DNA of 64,000 bases, from NCBI GenBank assembly GCA_037783545.1, contig JBBELK010000329.1, positions 2,184,501-2,248,500 of the forward strand, read 5' to 3'. The translations under genes and the position numbers were made by a program. The notes under the pieces were generated by a model. It did not search any database. It had not been told where the DNA came from and saw nothing but the letters and a program-made list of their open reading frames with translations. Source of the stretch: Henricia sp. BOLD:AAB3569 (taxonomy: Eukaryota > Echinodermata > Asteroidea > Spinulosida > Echinasteridae). The number at the start of each line of letters is the position of its first letter. Positions within the stretch are counted from its first letter, which is position 1. Below, piece after piece: positions 43,269 through 54,331 of the stretch.

Positions 43269-45017
43269 TTAGTTATCTAAACGTATAAGGAGCTTTTGTA
43301 TCCTCTGCTGCATTGCCTTGCCAAGGGGCGCGTAATTTCGTAGAGGTTTTAGTTGTTTGACCAGTCCAGGTATGTTGGAAGTGAATTTCTTTGCAACCTG
43401 GACTGGTTTCTTCCGGGATTTAACTGTGGCAAGGAATTTTATGAGCTCCACCGACGACAGGGGGCCATTGGATGCAGGGAGGATATCAGACGTCAGATCA
43501 TCATCCGTCTGAGTATCCTCCCATTGCATGGAGTCGGTGTCAGTGTTTCTATCGCCGGGAGTTGAAAGTGTTTGTGAGGAAGACATTGGGGTGAAGGGGG
43601 CGGGGGGAGTGGGGGAAGAGGGGCCAGGAATAGGGCTGGAAGGCACGGAAATGGGCGGGGCGGAGGCAGGGGTGGGCGGGACATGTGTAGGAGTTGGGGT
43701 GGCGACGGGGGAGGGGGCAGGTGTGGGGGAGGGGGCAGGTGTGGGGGAGGGGGAAGGTGTGGGGATGGGGACAGGGGAGAGGGAAGGGGTGGGGGAAGGG
43801 GTGGGGGAAGGGGTGGGTACGGGATGGGCAAAAGGAGATGGTGGGGGGACTTGGGTTTCATCCTGGGTTTGAGAAAGTGCACATTTTGGGCTTTCTGTCG
43901 TTTTGGCAATTTTGTGAACAGGGGATGAGAATTTGAGGGTGGTCAGTTTGAAAGGAGATGGAGAAGAATTTAAGGGAGGTTGTTTCCGTTTGGTGATGAC
44001 TTCGGAGAAAGTTCTCGAAGGAGGGGGAGGAGAGCCAAGAATATGCACATTCTCTTGGGAGAGGGTTGTATTTCCGCTGGCCGCGCTCGTACCAGGCACG
44101 GGGACGGAAAGGACCGGGGCCGGCGGCGCACCGGCACCCGGGACCCCGGCCGAGGACGGCCTGCCTTTCCCACCGGGGTGAGAGGACGGGCCGCCGGCAG
44201 GCACGGTCGAGCGGGGAGCTGGTTTGGGAGGAACGGGTTTGGAAGGGGCGGTCACAAAAGGGTTGGGCTGTTTAGGTTTTGAGACTTTGGGAGGGTGTTT
44301 GGGATCGGATTTTTTGTTTTTACCGTGCATGAAGACGGGTGGTGGATTGAGAGGGTTGTCATTGACGGGGTCAGGTTGATTGTCGGGATTAGAGGGGTTC
44401 TGTTTCTTGCAGTTTTTGCTAATGTGGCCAAGCTCCTGGCAAGAGAAACACCGAACCGACTCAGTAGACAGGAAAACTCGATAGTTAGTATTGGAATACG
44501 TAAAATTTATGTGATTGGGAGGGTTGACATTCGGGTTGAGGAGGACTTGAACCTGTCGTCGGAAGCTCATTACATGGGAAAGGTCTTTGTGTTTGAGTCC
44601 CAAGGGGATAGGCCTGATCTGCGACACTATCTTACAAAAGGAAGACAGGTTGGCCGCAATGACTCCATTCGGGATTTCGGGGTATATGTTCGAAAGGGTG
44701 AGGCGAGTTGTGGGTCGGACTAGAGGGGTCAGCTCGAGATAGGAGCCATCGTAGGACAGTCCATCTTGGACCGCCTCGATGACCGCCTGTCTCGAGCTGA
44801 GGTAGAAAGCAATTCTGCCATTAGAAATCCGTGAAGCGGAAACAATTGTTTGTGCGGATAGTTGTTTGGAGATGACGTCCATGTATTCCCGAATGGAGAC
44901 ATTGTCAGCCGCATTGAAAGACACGCCATTGTTCCTGGTGACACCCGTAAAAGGCTCGTCACCAGGAACAATGGAGCCAGCAGAGCCAGCCGTGCTAGTG
45001 CTGGGCTGACCCTGCAT
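43269..45017 (-). CDS. LINE ORF1 nucleic-acid-binding protein
   Basis: About 582 residues from the ATG at 45017 (context GCCATGC); the open frame extends further upstream only through a GTG. The N-terminal half has two weak RRM-like segments (SNGRIAFYLSSRQAV; RLTLSNIYPEI), then a CCHC zinc knuckle CFSCQELGHISKNC, then a long Pro/Ser/Thr-rich tail. This is the usual ORF1 layout of Tx1-clade and some L1 elements, where the protein coats the element RNA. No internal stops. No cellular role is implied. Confidence 0.82.
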   Translation of the reverse strand: MQGQPSTSTAGSAGSIVPGDEPFTGVTRNNGVSFNAADNVSIREYMDVISKQLSAQTIVSASRISNGRIAFYLSSRQAVIEAVQDGLSYDGSYLELTPLVRPTTRLTLSNIYPEIPNGVIAANLSSFCKIVSQIRPIPLGLKHKDLSHVMSFRRQVQVLLNPNVNPPNHINFTYSNTNYRVFLSTESVRCFSCQELGHISKNCKKQNPSNPDNQPDPVNDNPLNPPPVFMHGKNKKSDPKHPPKVSKPKQPNPFVTAPSKPVPPKPAPRSTVPAGGPSSHPGGKGRPSSAGVPGAGAPPAPVLSVPVPGTSAASGNTTLSQENVHILGSPPPPSRTFSEVITKRKQPPLNSSPSPFKLTTLKFSSPVHKIAKTTESPKCALSQTQDETQVPPPSPFAHPVPTPSPTPSPTPSLSPVPIPTPSPSPTPAPSPTPAPSPVATPTPTHVPPTPASAPPISVPSSPIPGPSSPTPPAPFTPMSSSQTLSTPGDRNTDTDSMQWEDTQTDDDLTSDILPASNGPLSSVELIKFLATVKSRKKPVQVAKKFTSNIPGLVKQLKPLRNYAPLGKAMQQRIQKLLIRLDN

Positions 45018-45250
45018 GGCGGGTTCCGCTTGACTGACCGTAACGGCCAGCCATAGCAAAAACCCAAAGGAATGAACCAAAATATACACTAAAATTACTA
45101 CAAAATGAGAAAACCTGACAAATAGAGGATGGTCTAGTTGAATCTGTATATCTAACCGGTCACAATAGTATACAATTTGTAACCGGAAAGCTTTAAAAAG
45201 CTAGGATTTTCTTACGTTTTCCGGAGCTCGATAGAAACACGACCGCCACG

Positions 45251-45251
<1 letters not shown>

Positions 45252-45285
<34 letters not shown>

Positions 45286-45312
45286 ATTTAGAAAGAAAGA
45301 AAGAAAGAAATC
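45252..45312. repeat. GAAA microsatellite, right of the LINE
   Basis: (GAAA)n with an AGAATTTAGAAAG interruption identical to the left side. Confidence 0.9.
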
Positions 45313-46103
45313 GGACGATCACAATATACCAGCGTGCTGCGCACGGCTGATATAAATATGCCCATTTTAATATACATGTATGCTAGCATCAAAAAGAAAA
45401 TTCAAACCTTGTCTGCATCACCATGATCACCCAGTAAGCTCCATTTTTTTAATCTGCTGTTGCAATCCCGTAACTATAGCCAATGACAGCCACTGGGTAT
45501 AGTTTTAAATCCGTGACAGCACCATAAATACACACGCAGCAGCGCAGCACGCGTGGGTACGTGCACGCGACGTCAATTCAAATTCTCGAAACAATGACGA
45601 ATTGTACCCGACGATTAACGGTAACGTCCGGACGACCGGACGTGCATTCGGGTAACTTCGGGAACCTTCGGAAAAAGGAGGAATTCCTCCTGTTTCAAAA
45701 TGGCGAAATTAGCGGCTGCCGGACCTTAAATTCAGTCTAGTCAAAAGATTTTTGGTCCGGGTACCAGACTATAGACAGGTACTATTCATAACAACGACTG
45801 TTGCGTGTGGGGATTATAGGCGTCAGGCGGACCAAATACGACTGTCTAGAGACTTGACCTCAAGTCTAGCGATAAGGGAGAAAACCACGAAAGGTCAAAT
45901 TTATTTGTTATTTTCCAAACTACAAACCATCGTCTGTCATCTTTCATGTCGCGCACGCCATTTTGAAATCACTCGCGAACATCGCGAACAATCCAAAAGT
46001 TTGTCGGCCAACGTATGCGGACGTTGGCGGCGCACAATTCGTTCCACTCGAAAAGTTCGCCAACGTTGCCAACGTTTGCAAACGTTTGCGTGTTTGGAAC
46101 GCA
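45313..46103. other. Intergenic DNA
   Basis: No gene; AACGTTGGCG/CGCCAACGTT short symmetries around 46020-46080 only. Confidence 0.4.
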
Positions 46104-46222
46104 GCCCAGGTGCGAGTTCAATAGCACAATACGTACGCCGGTATTGGGTATTTTCCTATACCTTCACCGTTGAAGGTATTGTCGGTATGCACGCGTATTG
46201 CGCTATTGAACAAGCCCCAGGT
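46104..46222. mobile_element. Small foldback MITE family B, copy 2
   Basis: CCCAGGTGCGAGTTCAATAG on the left, CTATTGAACAAGCCCCAGG on the right; centre TATACCTTCACCGTTGAAGGTAT. Same family as 4416-4534. Confidence 0.7.
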
Positions 46223-46512
46223 AAAGGCGCTTCATCTTGATCTGTGATTGGTCGTCTTTGCGCGTGCGCATTGTGTGTTTTATATTTAAAAATTGGCGAA
46301 GCCCTTTGCTTTAGGCAATGTACTTTTTTTCTCTAATGATGCTGCGCTTAAACGCGAATAAACCATTTTCTAACGCGCCTATACGCGCCGTCGCGCGCTG
46401 CGCACCTGTGAAAGTAAAAATACACTCTATATAGGCATATTTATAACACGCCTCTTTCTGATTCTCAATCCTGACTGGCTGAAACGCAGTCACGTGAAGT
46501 TCACTAATCTAG

Positions 46513-46640
46513 GGGCGTGTTTGTTTCGGACGAATCCGCCGATCCTGATCTGCGCAGATGGTTCAGCGCTATGCATTTTGGATCTATCTAACCATCTGCG
46601 CAGATCAGGATCGGCGGATTCGTCCGAAACAAACACGCCC
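46513..46640. repeat. Perfect 51-bp-arm hairpin
   Basis: GGGCGTGTTTGTTTCGGACG ... GCGCAGATGGTT and its exact complement, with a 26-base loop. A foldback MITE in young condition. Confidence 0.92.
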
Positions 46641-47437
46641 AAGGCTAGTGTATGAAATTTGCGCCAGCGTGAACTAGACGCGCGTATGAAGTTTCGGGCG
46701 CGAGCGTTAAGACTTCACGCGCGCGTGTTTCCCTGCTAGTGTTCCTGACCGGTCACTTGTCTCAAAAACTAGTGACCGGTTACTGCGCCCTCTGGAGGTT
46801 GCTTGTTAATGTATTAAATTGAATTTCATATGTACGTGTGTATTTTTGCCTGAGGCGTGTTTTAAAACACATACGGACTGGCATAATTCGGTCTCTAGTG
46901 CACGTCCATGTGCCCCTCGTGACTGTGAGTGACCACAAGAGGGTTACACATGTCAATACATAAAAATATACGCACTTACTAAAAAAAATAATAATAACCA
47001 CGTGACTACGGGCAGAATTCTGCCCGTCATGGCTGCCCTTTACCGATCCTTATATTTTCCCAATAAGCGATAGGATCCGAGTCGGGAACCAATCTACATC
47101 AACTTGCAGATATCGAAACAGCCAAATAACGTCATTTGTAGGAATAATTAGACTTTGTTCCAAGTCTGCACGAGTGAACGTAATAATGCACCCCTCCTCC
47201 ACCCCGGACCGCTTCCCCGCGCTGCCCCACCCCTTAGGTGGGGGTTTGATCACGTTTTTCGTGCCCCAGGGTGGGGATTTTGACCCATTGAAATACAAAT
47301 TTCTGTGCATAAATAGCAAGGCGTGCATGTTTTACACCCAATGGTGCGCCCTTATTGTCACCTAAATTGTGCCCATGGGGTAGGGATTTTGTCACGCGAA
47401 AGTGCAATCCCAACCTCTTGGGTGGGGCAGCCCGGAG

Positions 47438-47811
47438 GCGATATTTTTTTCCGTACCGTTGTTTAGCGAACATTGCTTCTGATTGGTTTAACCCCCATGC
47501 ATATGTTGAATACTGTTTCGTTGATTAACTACCTCAACATAACCCCACACCATACCACACTCTTTCCTCAATTAATAGTAAAAAAAAATTAATACGACTC
47601 TGAGGAGATTCGATCCTGCCATCTCTCGATTGATAGCACTACGTCTTAACCACTAGACTACCAACGACTCGACAAATCCTTAAATTTTCTTTCTTATATC
47701 CTTTTATTTAATAACTCTTGGAGGCGCTATATAGAAAATATGAATATTCATTTACAATGCCCCAATCGATGAAGCCCCATAGCGAATATGTGGTACGGAA
47801 AAAAATATCGC
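47438..47811 (-). mobile_element. TIR element with tRNA-like core, copy 1
   Basis: Perfect 20-base inverted ends GCGATATTTTTTTCCGTACC and a 9-base target duplication AGCCCGGAG on both sides (47429-47437, 47812-47820). 374 bp. On the minus strand the interior carries a tRNA-like unit: TAGTCTAGTGGTTAAGACG (box A) and GGATCGAATCTC (a weakened box B), followed by a T8 stretch. A 9-base duplication suggests a Mutator-type transposase. Confidence 0.82.
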
Positions 47812-48153
47812 AGCCCGGAGGGGGGTGGGGGAACAATACCCCAAAAACTAAATGAGTACAGATTCTTACAGAATGTAAGTTAGAAACAGCAATTAGTATA
47901 GTACAAACATTAAAATCAAAAGTGAGGTAAAGATAACATACTAAAAAACAATTGATCGACAGCCATATAATAAACAAATGCTTGTCTGTGGCATGCAATT
48001 AATAAAGAAATGAAAGTCAGAGCAGGCTAATTATTGAATCAGGCAAATATAACAGTAAAAATTTAACACAAACTAAATTAGGCAAATGATTTCTATAACA
48101 GGTTTCGAAAAGGCCGAGGGAAGGCTTAGTTATGATTGACTCGTCTATAGAGT

Positions 48154-48593
48154 TCCATATCACTGTTAACATTTCTCGGGTTTTTTTTACAGAACGTCCT
48201 GCAGCAAAATTACCGGAACATTTTTTTTTTCTCTGTAAATTTACGGAAGAATTCCGTTGCTTTGTCCGTAAAAATACCGATTATTCGACTATGTCCGTAA
48301 AATTACGGAGCTCGGTCCTTAAATAAACAGTGTGAATTCCGTAAAAATACGGAAATTTTGTTTTTAAAATCCGTAAACAAATTTTACGGGTTTTTCGGAA
48401 AAATTCCGGCAGCAAAATTACGAGAACTTTTTTTCTGCTAAATTCACGAAATAAATTTTACGGAAATACGTAATATTTTACGGCAATAGTCCGTTTATCA
48501 AATATGTTTGTACAATTAAAAATACGGATTCTACGTGTGCAAACCGTAAAATTACGGAAATGACCCTGACAATTCCGTAAAGTTGAACAGTGT
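48154..48593. mobile_element. CACTA-like element with CCGTAA arrays
   Basis: Ends CACTGTTAACATTTC and (inverted) CACTGTTCAACTTTACGG; CACTG starts fit CACTA/EnSpm, and flanks TAT/TAG could be a worn 3-base duplication. Inside are many TTCCGTAAAAATACGGAA-like units in both orientations. Confidence 0.6.
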
Positions 48594-48743
48594 AGGCGAA
48601 GTCCGTGGTACCTGAGGGTACGTTATACAAGGAAGAAGTTGTAACGGCCGTCCCGATCCACCAGCTGAGGGAGCAAGCACCGTTTCAAGGTGGGTCCGCC
48701 CGACGTGCTGAGGGCGCTATCACGGCTCCAACGGCGCCGGGTG

Positions 48744-49074
48744 GCGATATTTTTTCCGTACCACATATTCGCTATGGGGCTTCATCGAGGTGTTTGATTG
48801 GTGCATTGTAAATGAATATTCATATTTTCTATATAGCGTCGTTTGGTAGTCTAGTGGTTAAGACGTGGTACTATCAATCGAGAGATTGCAGGTTCGAATC
48901 TCCTTTGAGTCGTATTAAAGTTTTTCACTATTAATTGGGGAAAGAGTGTGGTATGGTGTGGGGTTATGTTGAGGTAGTTATCGACAAAACACATCAGTAT
49001 GCAACACATGCATATATGGGTTAAACCTATCAGAAGCAATGTTCGCTAAACAGCGGTACAGACAAAAATATCGC
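48744..49074 (+). mobile_element. TIR element with tRNA-like core, copy 2
   Basis: 331 bp, opposite orientation to copy 1. Left end GCGATATTTTTTCCGTACC, right end worn (GGTACAGACAAAAATATCGC), flanks CGCCGGGTG / AGCCGGGTG (8 of 9). The tRNA-like unit reads TAGTCTAGTGGTTAAGACG, then GCAGGTTCGAATCTCC (good box B), then TTTTT at about 48921. Confidence 0.8.
48838..48925 (+). ncRNA. tRNA-like Pol III unit inside copy 2
   Basis: Box A TAGTCTAGTGG and box B GGTTCGAATCT are about 40 bases apart, as in tRNAs, with a T5 terminator downstream. I would not call it a working tRNA: the arms pair poorly. Transcription is possible but not shown. Confidence 0.45.
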
Positions 49075-49280
49075 AGCCGGGTGGCGTGAGCCCCTGCTGG
49101 AGGATCGGGATATCCGTTCCGCGTGGGGACGCGATCCCCCCGCCATCTTTGTGTTTGGTTGTGAACCAGGAAGGAGTGTTGAAAATAAACGTGGAGAGTT
49201 TTGTGCCTGAATTGGAATTTCCTGTGTGTTCTTGCTTGTGTTGAGTTTCAATAACAAGTAGGATAAATTCTTGTTTTACA

Positions 49281-50974
49281 AAGTATTGGACTCAAAAGGC
49301 AGGAAAAGATTACTACGTGACCTAGTGAAGTGATGTGAGTCTAATGCACCCTGGAAAAGAAAGAAAAAAGACCATTAATCCATTTATACATAAACTTAAG
49401 AAACCTGTTTGAAGCTTATTAATATTAAAGATCGTAAGTGTCTTACGGGAAGTAAACAATGGTGCTGTATGATCACGAACGTGGGAATTGGTGCAGATTC
49501 CGCACGTAGTTTCTGAATAGTGTGGAGAGATTTTAGTTTATTCGTGGTTTGTTATCCATAGCGCCCTCTTTCGGCTTGTAAACTGTAGGGAAAGACCCTT
49601 TGTGCACAGGCGGCTATGACTAGAGGCAGTCACATACGCGTCATGTACGAGTAAGCACCTTGTGGATCTATTGTCACATCATTTAAATATGAAAACCTGC
49701 CCCCTGTCATGGCCGCCGGTGCAAAAGCTCTATTGGGTCATTCCATGTCAAATCACCCAAACATTTTGAAATGTCAAACCCTATACCTCTTAAAATTTGC
49801 TCAAATTTGGTTTATAGGGTAACTTTGACTCAACAAGCTCAAATTAAAAAAATTAAAATTCATCCGACCTACGGTTTTTACGATACGGCGCGCGGTTTTT
49901 CGACGATTTTGTCAAAATGAGCACGACCGTCAACATTCAAACGACCATAAATCAGTAACCCCTGGGTCAAAATGGCTGAAATTTATGTTTTTGGAAAGGG
50001 AATTGCCTAAGGAATCCAAATCTGCCATCAACATTTGACCTTCACTTTGACCTTCACTTTGACCTTGAATTTGACCTCGTGGATCACTTAATCCGGAGGT
50101 GAACTTCGGTGAACATTTTCCCCCATATGTTTTCTTCATAATATCAAAAAATTAGAGATATAATATTTTTTGTTTGCTTTCCAGCTCTTCTTAAATTTGT
50201 CATAATTAGTAAAAATGTAATATTCCTATGCAAAGTACATTACATGTGTACTCGCATAAGCATAGAGTTTTCAATGGGAAAACAAACAGGCCACCATGCA
50301 CCCATTTGTCGCTTACCGAAGGAACAGAAAACAAACCACGATCACAGACTTGGTACCACTGAAGTCTATAGTAGGAATACTTTCAATTCTTCCCCACGCC
50401 CCATCCCGGTCTGTCACTTTTTAGAGCAAATTCCCCACTCTGGGGAATGAAAAACGACAATGACAATTGACTTTAAAAGCCCTATATACATACTCATTCG
50501 CAAGATACAACTTATTGCAGGTTCGTCGAATATCGGAGTGTAAAATATCTAAGGAAGAATGTTGGTGAAGAAATTTTAGTGCTTCAGAAAACCTTGAAAA
50601 TCTGTATATGGATTGTGTGTACAAGACAGTGAATGTAGAAACCTTCGGTTGTCAATTTCCAGCATAAAATACAATTTTTAGCGGAAATAAATTCACGTGG
50701 TGTTTGTTACCATTGCTATCAACACTTTGAGTAAGGTCTTTCTTGTCAACTCATGAAAAACAAAATTGGGTCATTGCAAATGATACAATGGGCCTTTAAT
50801 GAGCATTTGACTTATAGGGGGGAAATCGGTGCACGATTTGGCCTGAACCCGGGGCTCGAGCTTTTTCGCGGAAATCATTCTTTAACTTGTTCCACATGCT
50901 ACGTAAACAAGTCTCGTATGGGCCAACTATCAGCAGCATACGAGGCATAAGCTGGCGGTTGTCTATGTAATGAG
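49281..50974. other. Intergenic DNA
   Basis: No gene recognised. Holds four TGACCT half-sites exactly 12 bases apart at 50036-50077. Confidence 0.4.
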
Positions 50975-53700
50975 TTGCCAAACGAGATACTAAAAGAACT
51001 TCTTCCTGGTAAGGGTGGTTCTAATCCCTGTAATATTGTTTCTTTAAATGGTAAAGTATTGGATGGTCACGTGGATATTGCAAATGCATTTTTTCTACTG
51101 TTGGTGAACGTATGGCATGCAACGTTCAATCAAGTTGAAATATGGCCTGACCTGAATGTTGCAAATGATGAAATCGGCATCAAGAAAATCAATGGGGGTG
51201 ATAAATTTCAACTTCCCCTTGTGACAGTGGAGTTTGTGCACAATTTTTTAAATTCTATGTTAGCCGGGAACGCAACAGGTTTAGACGGCATCAGCGTCAA
51301 ACTCCTGAAACTTACATGCCCATACATTGCCAACTCTTTAGCGCATGTATTAAATATGTCACTTAGCAGGGGTATATATCCTGACCAGTGGAAGCATGCT
51401 TCAGTAACGCCAATCCATAAGGCAGGGGATAAACATGACGTCAACAAAATTATTATAGGCCGATATCAGTCCTACCAATAGTGTCCAAGATTAGAGAGGG
51501 TCGTTCATAATTCGTTGTATAATTATCTTGACGAAAACAATATAATACTCCAATGTCAGTCTGGCTTTCGCCCATTACACTCCACTGAAGGTACCTTACA
51601 TGATTTTGTGAAAACTTGTTTATTTGCCATTGACAATGGTAAAATGACGGGCTTGGTTTTAATAGACTTGAGTAAAGCTTTTGATTCTGTGGATCATGGC
51701 GTTTTACTTCAGAAATTAAGTTGTTTTAACATGTCTTCCAGCAGTATGAATTGGTTTAAATCCTACCTGTTCAATATATTCCAGTCTGTTAGCTTTAGAT
51801 GAACCATTTCTAAGCCCATGCCTGTAAACATCGGGGTGCCTCAGGGCTCAATCCTAGGTCCTCTATTGTTTTTAATTTATACCGCCGACTTTGTGCATTC
51901 CTGCTAGTTGTAAATTGTTCATGTATACGCAGATGATTCCACGCTTACCTGTTCTTCATCTAGCAAGGCTGAAATCGAAAGAGAGCTTAATATTGCCTTA
52001 GCACGTGTATATGAATGGATAGTTAAAAACAAACTTACGATTAATACAACTAAGACAAAGTCCATGCTCATTGGCACTAAGGCTAAAATCTCCGGTAATA
52101 CTCTTGATGTCAGTTTAAATGGTTGTTCAATAATTATTACCCAAGTGTGTTCATATAAATATTTAGGTGTGATTATCGACAATGATCTTCTGTGGATATC
52201 ACATGTTCAGTCAGTTGTGAAGTCTGTTTCCGCAAAATTAGCATAACTTAGACGAATTCGTACATATGTGTCCCACAAAACACATTGCGCAATCTTTTTA
52301 TCAGCCTTATCTTGCCAAGTATAGACTGCTGCAGCACGTATGGGGAGACAGGCTTCACGTTCTATAGATGACGCCATGAACAAACTATTGCAAAGAGCTG
52401 CTCGATTAATTCTTAGTTGCCACTATCTTACACCTTCAGCAGATATGTTCCAAGAATCAAAATGGATGACATTCACACGAAGGGTACAATTTAAGAAAAC
52501 AGTCGTTGTTTTTAAGTGCTTGCACTCAATGTGTCCGGGTTACATGCAGTATTATTTTACTCTATCTATATAGTAATCGGCAAACAAGACAGTGCTCAAA
52601 TATGACATTAAAAGTACCACGAGTAAAAACCGAGTATTATGCTTCCAGCTTACCAGTAAGTGGTGCCGAAATCTGGAATAAATTGCCTGTAACCCTTAGG
52701 ACCACCTCTTCACTGTCTGTTTTCAAACTGTGCCTTTTTAAGCATTTTAGTGAACAAATTTAGTCTTATTGTTTTTATTGTTAACTGACAATTTTTGTTG
52801 TTTTGCATATATACACTCAACCAAAAAAGTTCTGTCACCAGTAAGACATTTGTAGATATTTTTTATTAAATTGGATTTAATGTAGGAAACTAAAATATCA
52901 AATTATAGCTGCACATATCCCTCAAAGGAATAGAGCTCAAGAGAGATCATGATGGCAAGCTTCACTGAAGAGGAATGCAACAAAGGAGTGTGGGGTCAGA
53001 ATGAAAAACACCAAAGAACAATGCAACTTGTGATTTAGGCAATTTGTTTGTAGACAATTAGGACATTTTTAAGTGAGTTTGGATTTATCAATGTCTTGTC
53101 AAAAACATCCAAATCAAAATGGTTAAATTGTTCAATCTGAATCGTGTCATTGCATTAGGTATGGTGGAAGCAAAATACTGAACTGTAACTCCCCTTGCTT
53201 GCGTGCAATAAAGTTGACATCGTTGTTTTTTTGTTGTTTTTTTTCATTCTGACCCCAGACTCCTTTGTTGCATTCCTGTTCCGTGAAGCTTGCCATTATG
53301 ATCTCTCTTGAGCTCTATTCCTTTGAGTGATATTTTCAGCTAAAATTTAATATATTATTTTCCTACATTAGATCCAATTTCATAATAAATATTTACAAAT
53401 GTCTTGCTGGACAGAACTTTTTTGATCGAGTGTATAGGCCTATAAGATATATACATAAGTTGTTCTGCTTTTTTCGTTTTATGTATACATGTGTATTTAT
53501 GTATTTTTCTTTTTTAAAACTTAGTTTTCTATAGTTTTTTTTATGTATATTCTCGATTTCGTTAAATATTTTAATTGTTTGATGGTTTTATAATTTTAAT
53601 TGTTTTTAGTTTTAAAATCCAAAACGGGGCCTTAATGGAAATCAGCTTTTGCTGTTTAAGCTAACCCTGTATAAATATGCGAAATAATATAATAATATTA
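50975..53700 (+). pseudogene. Decayed jockey/CR1-type LINE
   Basis: One plus frame from 50975 to about 52570 reads reverse transcriptase through several stops (near 51479, 51803, 51904, 51910, 52244, 52322). Visible motifs: [54 protein letters not shown] (the YADD active site) and YLGVIIDNDL. A frameshift near 52560 leads to AEIWNKLPVTLRTTSSLSVF, the usual end of CR1/L2/Rex-like ORF2. The 3'UTR continues after a MITE to CCCTGTATAAATATGCG and an ATAAT tail. No endonuclease seen upstream, so 5' truncated. Confidence 0.82.
52812..53434. mobile_element. Tc1/mariner-type MITE in the LINE 3'UTR
   Basis: TA-CACTCAACCAAAAAAGTTCTG on the left and CAGAACTTTTTTGATCGAGTG-TA on the right. The inverted arms run about 190 bases, through GAGCTCAAGAGAGATCATGA and ACTCCTTTGTTGCATTCC. 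TA on each side. Centre about 240 bp without coding. Confidence 0.85.
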
Positions 53701-54328
53701 CTTGTAATACTTGTGCGAATCATCTTATTCTGCATCATCTTTTCATATGCACAAAATTTAACTCTGAGGTTCATTATTTTGCTCCAAATCACTTAATTTT
53801 GTACAAAAATTAAACTTTAACAGCCCATCACGCCACACCGTGTTCCAATTTTCTCTCATTTCAAAAGCAATTTAATAAGTTATCGTTCACTAGGTCAGTC
53901 GATGCAATTTAGACGTAATTATGCCGATAAGACCGATTTATCGGTTCAGTTTGCACAAACTGAAATTAAAATTACTCATTAAAAGTAATTTATTAATCGA
54001 GACAATCGGAGTAACTGTGCCGTGTGTAAATGGAAATATGGCACCAAAATATGGCCGCATACCGGTAGAAAGCATAACTTGCATTTAGTTACTATTAAAT
54101 TGAATATTTTCAGGCAAAAGTTGTCTGATATTTTCTTGTGTTTTATTAGTAATTATCAACGAGTAAATAGCAAAAACGTTTTTTTATTTTATTATTTTAT
54201 TTCTCTCCACAATTGTTTTTCTCATATACCCGGTAAAATAAAGGAAAATAGCAACTAAGATTAATGTGGAGAGAGCCAGACCAAGGAGGGATTTTTTTCC
54301 CCTGTCACCAACAGGTTAAGTCTGCTAG
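53701..54328. other. Intergenic AT-rich DNA
   Basis: I see no gene or repeat structure to report. Confidence 0.4.
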
Positions 54329-54331
54329 TAA

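Larger units (their letters stand above)
41495..45251 (-). mobile_element. Internally deleted Tx1/L1-type LINE
   Basis: On the minus strand: a 5'UTR from about 45251, ORF1 (45017-43269), the C-terminal part of ORF2 (43247-42006), a 3'UTR with a duplicated block, and a short A-run at 41495-41503 followed by the GAAA repeat. Total 3.76 kb. Endonuclease and reverse transcriptase are missing, so it depends on a full-length relative. Both remaining frames are open, suggesting recent activity. Confidence 0.8.
48594..49280. other. Unknown repeat interrupted by copy 2
   Basis: GTAACGGCCGTCCCGATCCA and CCAGCTGAGGGAGC on the left, and GGCGTGAGCCCCTGCTGGAG with AATAAACG on the right, look like one GC-rich sequence split by the element. 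It could be part of an LTR, but I have no partner copy. Confidence 0.3.

Noticed and set aside
43528-44282. Gly-rich plus-strand frames opposite the LINE ORF1
   Set aside because: Antisense shadow of the Pro-rich tail of ORF1.
45018-45089. Signal-peptide-like N-terminal extension of LINE ORF1
   Set aside because: It needs a GTG start; the ATG at 45017 has better context and gives the usual ORF1 layout.
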